Shown here: positions 1-7,741 of the stretch, one piece after another
How positions within the stretch are numbered: the first letter of the stretch is position 1
Layout: each line of letters begins with the position of its first letter
Origin: Saccharococcus thermophilus
Lineage (GTDB): Bacteria; Bacillota; Bacilli; Bacillales; Anoxybacillaceae
Reading direction: 5' to 3'
Assembly: GCF_011761475.1 (NCBI RefSeq)
Contig: NZ_JAASRS010000001.1
Coordinates: 1,178,001-1,242,000 of the forward strand
DNA length: 64,000 nucleotides
Position numbers and translations under genes: made by a program
Notes under the pieces: generated by a model
What the model saw: only the letters and a program-made list of their open reading frames with translations
Databases searched by the model: none
What the model was told of the DNA's origin: nothing

Positions 1-106
1 CCGCTCTTTCAATAAGTTGCCAAACTTGTTCAGTTTTGAGAACTTCTTAATTCAACACGGTTATTCTATACAACTTTTACATAGCATATCACTCTTTGAA
101 TATTGA

Positions 107-435
107 CTATACACACATTTTTAAAAGTTCTTTTAATTGTTCCCAACATTGATTTTCTTGCCAATATTTATTATTCGCTGTCGATGGATGCGGCAGAGGA
201 ATGATATATACTTTTTTATCTTTTACCTTTAATACCGTTTTAAAAGCAACAGAGTTTGAATAAGTCCCCCCTGCTTCTATATTAAACTTATAATCTCCAT
301 TCCTTTTTATTCTAATATCTATGTTAACCTTCTTGTTTTCAGTATGTAGTATATTAAAATCGTCCTCTAAGGTTGTTCCTTTGTTAAAGATTTTTATTAA
401 AAAATAGGTTACTTCCTCAGAAAAAGAGAATATAA
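107..435 (-). pseudogene. 3' fragment of a uracil-DNA-glycosylase-like gene, cut by IS256
   Basis: An open frame runs on the minus strand from the IS256 end at 435 to a TAG at 107, about 109 codons without a start. Its C-terminal part reads VYIIPLPHPSTANNKYW, which resembles the terminal 'PHPS' loop of the uracil-DNA glycosylase superfamily, followed by a helix with W and E residues. The upstream half of the gene is not on the other side of the IS: that side holds an arsenite transporter. So the gene is truncated by a rearrangement rather than a simple insertion. The family call rests on one motif and is moderate only. Confidence 0.5.
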
Positions 436-518
436 GGTACCGTCAAGAATTTTGTGTAATATAATGGGGGTAGGGTTTCTCTGAAATGGATTTGGAATGA
501 ATAGGGAACTAGTTTCCT

Positions 519-554
519 CCACACAGGAGACTGAATATTCAGTCTCCTGTGTGG
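519..554. repeat. 36-bp perfect palindrome inside IS256
   Basis: Starting CCACACAGGAGACTGAAT and reading identically on both strands, this palindrome lies between the transposase stop and the element end. It is repeated at 15089-15124 and, with one mismatch, at 45641-45676. It probably acts as a transcription terminator hairpin for the transposase or shields it from outside transcription. A second small hairpin (GGGAGAATCCCC) lies next to it. Confidence 0.8.
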
Positions 555-595
555 AAAGGGAGAATCCCCCTATTTTGTTTATTTACAGTATTTGG

Positions 596-1762
596 TTAAT
601 GATAACGTTCTTCAAACATTCGCTCGAGGGCTTCCTGTGCTTCGGCAAATCCTCGCAACTTTCGCCCTGCCCATTTCTCATTAAAATCTTGAATGGTCAA
701 ATATACGATTTTTTCAGCGGCTTCTAAACTATTCAAACTGTTCATCGGCTTTAGACGTTTCCGAATCTCCTTGATCGTTCGTTCAATGGCATTCGTCGTG
801 TAAATCACACTTCGAATACTGCTTGGATAATCCATAAATGTAAGGAGGACATCCAACTCATTGGCCCAAGATTGAACTTCTCTCGGATACTTGCTTGACC
901 ATTTCGACTCAAACTGTTGAAACATCTGTAACGCCATCTCCTTATTCGGCGCGCGATAAATCAGCCTGAGATCCTCGGCCACTTCAAATTGGTCTTTTTT
1001 CCGAACACGATGGAGCGTGTTACGGACTTTGTGAACGACACAACGCTGCACATCGGCTTTCGGATAAACCGCCTTAAAGGCTTCCTCCAACCCTGGTAGT
1101 CCATCGAATATGCCCAGAAGCACTTCCTTGGCGCCTCTTTGGTAGAGGTGTTGAAGAATTTCCTGCCATACATAGGCGCTTTCTTGTCCTCCCACAAAGA
1201 AATCAAGAATTTCGCGATATCCTTCTTCGTTCACCCCTAACACCACATAAATGACTTCTTTCTCCACGGTTTCGCGACGAAGTTTTACGTATAAACCATC
1301 CAAATATAAGACGGAATAACGCTTGTGCAGTGGACGAGTGTGCCATTTCTCGATGTCTTCCTTCACGACATCGGTAATACGGCTGATCGTCGCAGGAGAA
1401 TAGGTGCTTCCTAGAATTCGTTCGATAAACTTGCCAATTTCCCGTGTACTCATGCCACTTTGGTACATCCTAATGATTGCTTCCTCCAGCCAGCCGGTGT
1501 GCCGTTGGTAAGGGGCAAACAACTGTGTTTGAAATTCTCCGTTTCGGTCTCTAGGGACCAAAAGACCTTCAATCCGGCCATATTGCGTATCTAGATTTCG
1601 TTGATAGTAGCCGTTTCTCATATTTGATGTTCCGGCCTGTTCTATTTCGAGGAAATTCTTGATTTCTTCCCGCATGATCAGTTCTAATTTTTCCTTTACA
1701 AACTGACGAATGACACTTTCCAGTTGATTTGCCCAGTCGACATTCGGTATACTTTTAGACAT
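596..1762 (-). CDS. IS256-family transposase (copy 1)
   Basis: This 388-residue mutator-type DDE transposase catalyses cut-and-paste or copy-out movement of the IS. Catalytic residues are visible: Asp in LYLDGLYVKL, Asp in GIFDGLPGLEEAF, and Glu in TTNAIERTIKEIRKR; the VQRCVVHKVRN segment is also typical. Translation starts at ATG 1762 behind GAAAGGAG. It differs from the transposases of copies 2 and 3 at scattered positions (for example one fewer residue at the N-terminus, MSKSIPN versus MSKRSIPN), so it is an older or independently acquired copy. It looks full length. Confidence 0.95.
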   Translation of the reverse strand: MSKSIPNVDWANQLESVIRQFVKEKLELIMREEIKNFLEIEQAGTSNMRNGYYQRNLDTQYGRIEGLLVPRDRNGEFQTQLFAPYQRHTGWLEEAIIRMYQSGMSTREIGKFIERILGSTYSPATISRITDVVKEDIEKWHTRPLHKRYSVLYLDGLYVKLRRETVEKEVIYVVLGVNEEGYREILDFFVGGQESAYVWQEILQHLYQRGAKEVLLGIFDGLPGLEEAFKAVYPKADVQRCVVHKVRNTLHRVRKKDQFEVAEDLRLIYRAPNKEMALQMFQQFESKWSSKYPREVQSWANELDVLLTFMDYPSSIRSVIYTTNAIERTIKEIRKRLKPMNSLNSLEAAEKIVYLTIQDFNEKWAGRKLRGFAEAQEALERMFEERYH

Positions 1763-1868
1763 AGGTAGGGTTCTCCTTTCTCTGGAATGTTTGGGTTCAA
1801 TCAGAGAATACCCTACCTTTTTTATTTTGATCTAGTAAAATGCTTTACACAAAATTTTATACATCATC

Positions 1869-2543
1869 GATTTTTGGAATGAATACTTTTTCATACCATT
1901 GTCTGCCCTTTGCTTTTACCAACAAAAAGCGCGTCAACATTCCGCCAAGAAACGGAATTCCTAAGTAAATGAACACTGACTTAGCGACTTCCATCATTGT
2001 AATATGAACGACAGCACCTTCTAGTCCTAACCATTTCGGAATGATCGTCACAAACACATACGCATAAACAGAGTAAAATAGCATTTGGAATACAGAGTTA
2101 AACGCTACCAATCCAGCTGCGTACTCTCTATCTCCTTTCGCTAAATCATTCCAGACAATCACCATAGCAATACAACGTGCCAGACCAATCATGATGAGTC
2201 CGACCATGTATTCCGGTTTATCCGGCAAGAATACGATCGCCAACAAAAACATAAGAATCGGTCCAATAATCCAGTTTTGTACGAGCGATAACACTAATAC
2301 TCTCACATCTTTAAAGACGCGCCCAATCTCCTCATAACGAACTTTTGCTAACGGAGGATACATCATTAAAATTAAGCCAATTGCAATTGGAATCGATGTG
2401 GTTCCTACCTGCAAACTGTTCATTCCGTCTACAAAGCCCGGAAAGACGAATCCTAAGCCAATTCCTGCTGCCATAGCAAGGAAAATCCAAATCGTTAGGT
2501 ATCGATCCAAGAACGATAGACGTTTTTTCCCCGTATTATTCAT
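1869..2543 (-). pseudogene. acr3: Arsenite exporter Acr3, 3' end lost to IS256
   Basis: The first ~225 residues of an ACR3-type arsenite/H+ antiporter are present. It opens with the typical [20 protein letters not shown] segment and has about six to seven transmembrane helices, including the '[19 protein letters not shown]' region that carries the conserved thiol Cys. The family is usually about 350 residues with ten helices. Here the frame runs into the IS256 end and stops at 1857. It lies 28 bp downstream of arsR in the same direction, so the pair was an ars operon. Export activity is unlikely in this truncated form. Confidence 0.9.
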
Positions 2544-2570
2544 TTTTTCCCTCCCAATTTAATTAGTAGG

Positions 2571-2918
2571 TTAACAACCACAACGGAGCGTAGGGTTGTT
2601 TTCCTCAATCTTACGAATATTTTCTGTTTGATCTGGAACGTGTTGAAGAATATCTTGGATGAAATCATATAACTCATTTCGTGGATTGAGGGAATAATAA
2701 ATCCACTGTCCCCTTCTATCCTCTTTTACTAATCCTGCATCTTTTAATTTACGAAGATGCTGACTAATAGACGGCTGACTCATGTCAAACACTTCAAGAA
2801 GCTCACATACACAACACTCACGTTGTTTTAAAATTGCCATGATCGTTAAACGTGTTTTATCACCAAGCAACTTTAAAACGTGTGATGCTTTTTCAATTTC
2901 CACTACTGTTTTTTGCAT
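2571..2918 (-). CDS. arsR: ArsR-family metalloid-responsive repressor
   Basis: This 115-residue winged-helix protein should bind the ars operator and be released by As(III). Residues 1-90 form the ArsR/SmtB fold: LLGDKTRLTIMAIL, then the metal-binding segment ECCVCELL (residues ~34-41) in helix alpha3, then the recognition helix MSQPSISQHLRKL. The tail ends RCGC, giving extra cysteines. The start at 2918 has GGAGG-type spacing (AGGAGGTGTTCCC). It is the first gene of the arsR-acr3 operon; because acr3 is truncated, the regulator has lost its visible target. Confidence 0.93.
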   Translation of the reverse strand: MQKTVVEIEKASHVLKLLGDKTRLTIMAILKQRECCVCELLEVFDMSQPSISQHLRKLKDAGLVKEDRRGQWIYYSLNPRNELYDFIQDILQHVPDQTENIRKIEENNPTLRCGC

Positions 2919-2942
2919 GGGAACACCTCCTATTCTTGTATG

Positions 2943-2966
2943 ATTATATAGCTATTTACTTATATA
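2943..2966 (-). promoter_or_regulatory. arsR promoter/operator region
   Basis: The AT-rich stretch ATATAGCTATTTACTTATAT, 25-48 bp upstream of arsR, resembles the half sites of the dyad at 3106-3125 (AAGTATATA). It is probably where ArsR represses its own operon. The assignment is by position and similarity only. Confidence 0.45.
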
Positions 2967-3105
2967 TGAACCAAAAAGAAAGATGATACTTCTAAATCAC
3001 TTTATTTGCAATTTTGCTCATCTCAAACTAAATAAATAATGTTACATCTTCATATCCACGACATGGATATTGTAGTATAACCATATACTTACTCTTCCCT
3101 TTAAT

Positions 3106-3125
3106 AAGTATATAACTATATACTT
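3106..3125. promoter_or_regulatory. Second ArsR-like operator dyad
   Basis: AAGTATATA and TATATACTT form 9-bp arms around AC. A further half site (ATATACTTA) is at 3083-3091. The dyad resembles the arsR promoter, but no gene with an intact start follows on either side. It may be the operator of a divergent ars gene that has been lost. Confidence 0.5.
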
Positions 3126-3167
3126 ATATAAAACAAGAGGAAAAAACGACTTTAAAATCTTTACAAT

Positions 3168-3351
3168 TCAAACGAAAGTGTGAAAGTAGGTAAACAAGCC
3201 GGGTCCTTTTTCTGTTAATAAACGCTGCACGGCTTGATTATCGAAATGCATCCGGCTCATTGGCAAGATTGGGAACCAGTCCCCCTCTATTCCAAATCTA
3301 TTTCAGAGATACCCTATCTATCTTACATTACACAAAATTCTTGACGGTACC
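3168..3351. repeat. IS256 solo end fused to an unidentified gene tail
   Basis: Positions 3277-3351 match the outer ~75 bp of IS256 on its GGTACC end (TTTCAGAGA..., TTACATTACACAAAATTC, TTGACGGTACC) with a few differences, but no transposase is attached. Immediately left, 3168-3279 on the minus strand is a 36-codon open tail (FPILPMSRMHFDNQAVQRLL...FHTFV, stop) that I do not recognise. This is the scar of an older IS256 copy that suffered a deletion. Confidence 0.75.
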
Positions 3352-3508
3352 TCTAGTTGTTCCATACGTTTTTGGTCCATTAACTGTCTCCCTTCATTTT
3401 CTTTATAATAAAAATCAAAAAATCATTCATGACTTACCGTAATTCGAACAAATTGTTTTTATATAAACACCGGAAAATATGATCGTAATAAACAGTACAA
3501 ATTCCAAC

Positions 3509-3697
3509 TTAAAAGTACTCTGTACTTAATCCAAAATACATAGCTAATGAAATAATAATAAAAAATACAAAAAATATAATCTTTTGGATTTTACTCCAGC
3601 TTTTCATCCAACCCCATCTTTTCCCATCGATATCAAGCCAAAAGAAGTCAACAAGAACAGCTAAAGCAATAATTAAGACAATTATAAAAGAACTCAT
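3509..3697 (-). CDS. Small two-helix membrane protein
   Basis: The gene encodes 62 residues with an N-terminal helix (FIIVLIIALAVLVDFFWL), a basic central loop (DGKRWGWMKSWSKIQK) and a second helix (IIFFVFFIIISLAMYFGL). GGTGGG sits 6-7 bases before ATG 3697, so it looks like a real gene. I do not recognise the family. Both termini probably face the same side of the membrane. Confidence 0.6.
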   Translation of the reverse strand: MSSFIIVLIIALAVLVDFFWLDIDGKRWGWMKSWSKIQKIIFFVFFIIISLAMYFGLSTEYF

Positions 3698-3734
3698 TCA
3701 ACGCCCACCTATTCGGATTCCTTTTATTAAAAAA

Positions 3735-3779
3735 GAGAAAACTTATATAGCGCACAAATGATCAATCATAAGTTTTCTC
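3735..3779. terminator. Bidirectional hairpin terminator
   Basis: GAGAAAACTTAT pairs with ATAAGTTTTCTC over a 21-nt loop. It lies upstream of the small membrane protein and at the end of the remnant at 3817. Confidence 0.6.
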
Positions 3780-3816
3780 CCGCTTTTATAATGCCTAGCT
3801 CAATTTGAATTTCTCC

Positions 3817-3921
3817 TTAATCTTTAATCTTTGCCGCTTTCTCTGGTGGAATTTTGAATTCGTTTGCAATTTGTTCAACCGTCTTCCCAGCAATCAAAAA
3901 TTTCTCTCCTGTTATAATTTT
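3817..3921 (-). pseudogene. Unidentified 34-codon gene tail
   Basis: A minus-strand frame reads GEKFLIAGKTVEQIANEFKI then PPEKAAKIKD and stops at 3817. The sequence looks like a natural protein C-terminus, possibly a small helical DNA-binding segment. A stop lies directly upstream and there is no start codon. I cannot name it. Confidence 0.35.
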
Positions 3922-4122
3922 TCAAACAAGAGAGACGATTTTCCTCTGTTATTGATGTTATTGAGTATATTGAACATCTTCCTTAACATCCCTAATTTGT
4001 CTTTATTGGGGCTAGCCTAAACATTATTTACTTCAATCGAGCCATGGATTTTTGGCGCCAGTCAAGCCAGCTCCTTATTAAGCTTATACAGATACTAAGC
4101 TGTTAAAATAGTCCAACGCATA

Positions 4123-4190
4123 CTTTTATATGTAATTATATGATTTATTCGCTTGTTAATGAGCGGTTACCTCCTCAAACAGTACAGGAG
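4123..4190. repeat. Direct repeat, copy 1 (promoter-like)
   Basis: About 68 bp, from CTTTTATATGTAATTATATG through CGCTTGTTAATGAGCGGTT to ACAGGAG, match 6612-6677 with few changes. In the second copy this is the region directly upstream of the gene at 6258-6602 (minus strand). Here nothing recognisable follows, so it is probably the orphaned promoter of a lost paralogue. Positions 3922-4392 otherwise hold no gene I can support. Confidence 0.65.
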
Positions 4191-4392
4191 AAAATGTGTA
4201 TTTAAGAATTCTTTGTATTATTTCTATCACGATTTCGCTATTTGGATATTTTCCTTACAATTCCTTTTTCATTTTTATAGACGATTTAAGAAGGAACAAA
4301 GCTGATTCCCCCCGAAGTAAATCAGGAAGAAAAACGAGGGAAAAGGAAGCGAAAAAGAATGGTGTTCATTCCATCCAAGAGAGGTGTTGTAA

Positions 4393-4783
4393 ATGGATTT
4401 CGCACTAGTCATGTCTTTCCTAGGAGTGGCGATATTGCTGACGTTAATGCCCGGGCCAGATATTCTGTTTGTGATTGCTCAAAGTATTTCACAGGATAAA
4501 AAAGCAGGAATCGCAACGGCGCTGGGACTTTGTTCAGGTCTTATTGTACATATCACAGCTGCAACACTTGGGATTTCCACAATCATTTATCAATCGGCTT
4601 TGGCTTTTACCGTCGTAAAATATACGGGTGCGGCTTATTTGTTGTATTTAGCATGGCAATCATTCAAGGAAAAAGAAACAGGCATTGCTATTAACCATAA
4701 CAAACCTTTAAAGTATCCATCATTGTATAAAAAAGGAATTCTCATGAATCTGCTTAACCCAAAAGTATCCTTGTTCTTTTTAG
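4393..4783 (+). pseudogene. LysE/RhtB-family amino-acid exporter, 3' truncated
   Basis: The first ~130 residues of a LysE/RhtB translocator are present: ATLMPGPD-type motif (LTLMPGPDILFVIAQS), the GLCSGLIVHITAATLGIS helix, a third helix (YTGAAYLLYLAWQSF), and the conserved GILMNLLNPKVSLFFLA. After LFFLA, at about 4783, similarity stops and the frame continues to 4923 through the antisense of the neighbouring lipoprotein gene. Full proteins are about 205-210 residues, so three of six helices are lost. The start at 4393 has GAGAGGTG upstream. A complete relative is at 21149. Confidence 0.88.
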
Positions 4784-5350
4784 CTACTTCTTTGAATCAA
4801 ATTGAGCAATTTCCTTTCCATCCGATGTTACAATCAATGAACCATCTAAAGCATTCTCCTTTAGTTTTTCCAATTTATCTTTCGCTGGAACTCTTATTGG
4901 AACTTGAGGATTTTCTTCGCTAACACCTAATTCAAATGTTAGAATGAATTTTCCAATTTTATCAGGTTGGATTTCCCCAACGAAGCTAGCTCCGTAGCCT
5001 AAACCAGTTCCATCATATGAAGAAGGATTAAAAATATTAAAGCCAACTGTTTCTTTGGAGGTAGTAACTAATTTTTTATTAGGGACGATTTTTACTTGTA
5101 AAGCTTTATCACCAGTTCCTCCGATTTTTCGATTTCCGTTATTTTTAATTTTAAACTCATAGTACAACGCTGTTGGAATAAGTTCTTGACCTTTTTTATC
5201 ACCTTCTGTAATTATAATAGAACCAACAATGCTTTTATCTTTAACAATATCTACTTTTGAATTTACAAGTTCTAAAGATGGTTTAGACGAGCAAGCTGTT
5301 AAAAGAGCAAAAAGTGATATTAAACCTAAAAGTTTAATAAATCGTTTCAT
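4784..5350 (-). CDS. Putative lipoprotein
   Basis: The protein has 188 residues. A signal peptide with a lipobox (FALLTAC, Cys ~20) indicates attachment to the outer face of the membrane. The mature part has a beta-rich look (LYYEFKIKNNGNRKIGG, FILTFELGVSEENPQVPI), like extracellular Ig-like or DUF5067-type lipoproteins, but I do not recognise a named family. It looks complete; its stop at 4784 abuts the truncated lysE, with which it converges. That abutment marks a deletion junction. Confidence 0.75.
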   Translation of the reverse strand: MKRFIKLLGLISLFALLTACSSKPSLELVNSKVDIVKDKSIVGSIIITEGDKKGQELIPTALYYEFKIKNNGNRKIGGTGDKALQVKIVPNKKLVTTSKETVGFNIFNPSSYDGTGLGYGASFVGEIQPDKIGKFILTFELGVSEENPQVPIRVPAKDKLEKLKENALDGSLIVTSDGKEIAQFDSKK

Positions 5351-5419
5351 ATTTGTATCCCCCTTTTAATCCAACTTATACTCGTATTTTATCGAAATAT
5401 TTCCATCTTTTTTTAAAAA

Positions 5420-5545
5420 TCATCTTAAATACAAAATATCCTCAATTTTAAAAACCTTGTCCGTTATCCCCAAACGCTGTGCTGGAGTCAATTTCTTCTT
5501 ATCGTAAGATTTATAAGGTAAACAAAAATTGTAATATGTGCTCAA
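5420..5545 (-). pseudogene. Transposase C-terminal remnant
   Basis: The minus-strand frame LSTYYNFCLPYKSYDKKK then LTPAQRLGITDKVFKIEDIL ends at 5420. The 'YNF..P....KLTPAQRLGIT' pattern is typical of the extreme C-terminus of DDE (rve-type) transposases. Nothing upstream belongs to it; the sequence switches to a short-chain dehydrogenase fragment at about 5540. The IS family cannot be fixed from this piece. Confidence 0.5.
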
Positions 5546-6050
5546 TTTTTTCGGCTTGGTGGCAGTAACGAAAGCTGTTTTGCCCTCGATGAGGGAACGC
5601 AGAAGCGGCAAGATTGTGAATATAAGCAGTATCAGCGGACGGATCGGATTCCCTTCTATGGGGCCTTATGTGGCATCTAAGTTTGCGGTGGAAGGATTCA
5701 GCGAGTCTTTGCGTTTGGAGATGCTGCCGTATGGCGTCCATGTAGTTTTGATTGAACCGGGATCCTATAAAACAGATATCTGGTCAAAAGGGTTGGGAGC
5801 GGTGACGATCAATCCGAATTCTCCTTATGTGAAAGAGATGAAGGCAATTTTGAAAGATGTCAACCATGTTGCCGACACGGCACCTGCTCCGGATGAAGTG
5901 ATCCAACAAATTGTGCAAGTGGCAAAGTCTCCCTCTCCGAAATTGCGGTATCCGGTTGGCAGAGGTGTGAAATTAGGAATTGTCTTGAAAAATGTATTAC
6001 CGTGGAAGTGGTGGGAGCGGATGGTGACAAAACGGTTATGGGAGAGATAG
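5538..6050 (+). pseudogene. Short-chain dehydrogenase/reductase lacking its 5' end
   Basis: The frame begins inside an SDR at the NFFG segment and keeps the catalytic part: NISSISGRIGFPSMGPYVASKFAVEGF carries Ser, Tyr and Lys of the S-Y-K triad. The remainder runs to WERMVTKRLWER. The N-terminal ~85-90 residues with the TGxxxGxG nucleotide-binding loop are missing and replaced by a transposase remnant. It cannot bind NAD(P) normally. The tail resembles uncharacterised bacillary SDRs of about 280 residues. Confidence 0.85.
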
Positions 6051-6221
6051 TGATGAAGACAACGTTTGCCGAGTTCTAGCTGCAATGGAAGGAGCTTTTG
6101 CCTCCCATTGCAACCTTTTCTTTTCAGAAAAGGATTTAAGAAATTCACGTATAAAGTATCGTGCCCCTATATTGTAAGAAGCATTTAAATCTGCGTGATA
6201 GAAAGTGTTTTTTGCATTCAC
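6036..6221 (-). pseudogene. tnpB: TnpB (IS200/IS605 OrfB) C-terminal remnant
   Basis: HADLNASYNIGARYFIREFL and the basic tail EKKRLQWEAKAPSIAARTRQ match the RuvC-III end of IS605-type TnpB proteins, including the third catalytic Asp (ADLNASYNI). Only ~60 residues remain, joined at the 3' side to the SDR fragment. The start of the piece is within the frame FRRVNAKN. TnpB is an RNA-guided nuclease in intact elements; this fragment cannot be active. Confidence 0.8.
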
Positions 6222-6257
6222 ACGGCGAAATGATTATGTGAATAATTAGGTTTAATA

Positions 6258-6602
6258 TCATTCAGCATATACACTAAATCTCTTCTTTCTAGCGATCTCA
6301 TCAAATAATTGGACCCTTTTTTTGCATTCTTCAATGATTTCCGAACTAAATCCCCATTTTTCACCGTGAACAACAATAAAATCTTCTATTGTAAGCAAAT
6401 TAGGATGCTTACTAATTGCATCGTACAAAGCACTTAATGAATCAGGACTGGTAACCATTTTAGAACACACACGCAACAGATCTTCGTCTTTTACATTCAC
6501 AGCTTGAATGAATCTGTTAGGTGGATATCCTTCTTCTTTGTTATTTTTAATCACCTCATTAATCGCTTCTCTTAAGTTATGGACTATTGGTAACTTTTTC
6601 AT
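6258..6602 (-). CDS. Conserved-looking protein of unknown function (114 aa)
   Basis: ATG 6602 follows AGAGGTGAG at good spacing, better than the in-frame GTG at 6611. The protein is soluble and mostly helical (LREAINEVIKNNKEEG, EDLLRVCSKMVTSPDSLSAL, EIIEECKKRVQLFDEIARKK). No motif or family is recognised. Its upstream region (6612-6677) is a near copy of 4123-4190, so it may belong to a small family sharing a promoter. Confidence 0.6.
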   Translation of the reverse strand: MKKLPIVHNLREAINEVIKNNKEEGYPPNRFIQAVNVKDEDLLRVCSKMVTSPDSLSALYDAISKHPNLLTIEDFIVVHGEKWGFSSEIIEECKKRVQLFDEIARKKRFSVYAE

Positions 6603-6611
6603 CGATCTCAC

Positions 6612-6677
6612 CTCTTATATGTAATTATATAATTCATTTGCTTGTTAAATGAGCGGTTTCTTCCTCAAGCACAGGAG
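6612..6677. repeat. Direct repeat, copy 2 (promoter of the 114-aa gene)
   Basis: It matches 4123-4190 over about 66 bp. Read on the minus strand it contains an AT-rich block ending ATTACATATAAGAGGTGAG directly before the start codon, so it carries the promoter and ribosome binding site of the gene at 6258-6602. Confidence 0.6.
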
Positions 6678-6708
6678 ACTCTGGGTTCAATTGCGGAATA
6701 TTCCAAGG

Positions 6709-7740
6709 TTATTCTCCTTGCACGATTGTTCCACTTATCGTTTTAGGGGGTCTCAGTGATCCCTCCAGCCATTCTTTAAAGGAAAAGATAAAAGGATCAC
6801 TATTTTTTCCTACACCGATGATGATGTTCAAATCCGTTGGCGAATATAAAACCGTATGCAAAGTGCCAAAGTAATTTTTGTAATCATTGAAAAATAAAGG
6901 TGATTTTTCGCTATTGAAGTGATGAAAAGCAGACAGAGGATTTAGCTTCTTCTTTAATAGTGCTTGAAGATATTGTTTACGTTGAATAGAACCATGTATC
7001 TCTACTCTATTTTTCTCTTTCAATTCTTCTGTTTCAAAATGATTGGTACATATAAGCGGATGGGTATATTTTATTATTTGTTGTTGTGGGGATGCCTCGA
7101 CAACTGCGCTATTCCCATTAACATCTGTAATGGAGTAATTATAGCAAAATCCATGTGGAACTCTAGTAATCAGTTCTATAGTCTCTTTTGTATTAGCACA
7201 TTGATCGAGAATCATTCTCACAATCGTTGTAGCAATAAATCCTTCTTGACTATGCATACGATTCACAAAATGCAGCCCTATCACAAGCCCTTTCTCATTC
7301 ATCCCATCCAGTCTACCTATAATTTGTTGGCTAAAACCTACGCTCGCATAACCATCTACAGGGTGGGTAAATACAAGCCTTGCATCATATAATGCTGGAC
7401 TAAAATCATAGTTACGCACATAATATGAGTCTTGTACTAATGTAGTACATCCCATCTCTGGAAACGATACATCATAACCACTATACCGTTCTATTGCTGC
7501 ATGTAATGACATATTTAAACCCTTGGCTAACCCTCTTAATTCTTTTAACAAATTAGGTGAGAACTTTTCTAATAATTCCTTTGCTTTAAGAAATTGGGAT
7601 TTTTTGTTACTAACACAATCAAGATCATTTACATCTGCCAATATTTTAGCTTTTAATTGACGCCCTTGCTCAAACCCTATTTGATAATAACTGCCTTTCA
7701 ACTCAATTACTTTGATCACTAACTCCTCGCTTCTGCCCAC
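6709..7740 (-). CDS. C45-family autoproteolytic acyltransferase/hydrolase
   Basis: This 343-residue protein matches the peptidase C45 (acyl-CoA:6-APA acyltransferase-like, Ntn hydrolase) family. These enzymes cleave themselves before a Cys that becomes the nucleophile; here the likely site is Gly97/Cys98 in PEMGCTTLV, followed by VRNYDFSP and the GRLDGMNEKGLVIGLHFVNR core. It probably acts on an amide bond of a peptide, beta-lactam or acylated amino acid; the substrate is not evident. It starts with GTG at 7740 behind AAAGGGAG and lies 1 bp after the MerR gene, so the two form an operon. Confidence 0.85.
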   Translation of the reverse strand: MGRSEELVIKVIELKGSYYQIGFEQGRQLKAKILADVNDLDCVSNKKSQFLKAKELLEKFSPNLLKELRGLAKGLNMSLHAAIERYSGYDVSFPEMGCTTLVQDSYYVRNYDFSPALYDARLVFTHPVDGYASVGFSQQIIGRLDGMNEKGLVIGLHFVNRMHSQEGFIATTIVRMILDQCANTKETIELITRVPHGFCYNYSITDVNGNSAVVEASPQQQIIKYTHPLICTNHFETEELKEKNRVEIHGSIQRKQYLQALLKKKLNPLSAFHHFNSEKSPLFFNDYKNYFGTLHTVLYSPTDLNIIIGVGKNSDPFIFSFKEWLEGSLRPPKTISGTIVQGE

Positions 7741-7741
7741 T

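Larger units (their letters stand above)
436..1868 (-). mobile_element. IS256-family element, copy 1 (no target duplication)
   Basis: The element spans from GGTACCGTCAAGAATTTTG at its left end to TTTATACATCATC at its right end, 1433 bp, matching the two 1434-bp copies at 15007 and 44325. The ends are imperfect inverted repeats sharing TTTGTGTAA. The flanking 8-mers, GAATATAA on the left and GATTTTTG on the right, do not match, unlike the other two copies. The flanking genes are different truncated genes. This suggests recombination between IS copies or an adjacent deletion. Confidence 0.9.

Noticed and set aside
4196-4408. 70-codon frame before lysE
   Set aside because: Ends inside the start of lysE, with a low-complexity basic stretch and no ribosome site.
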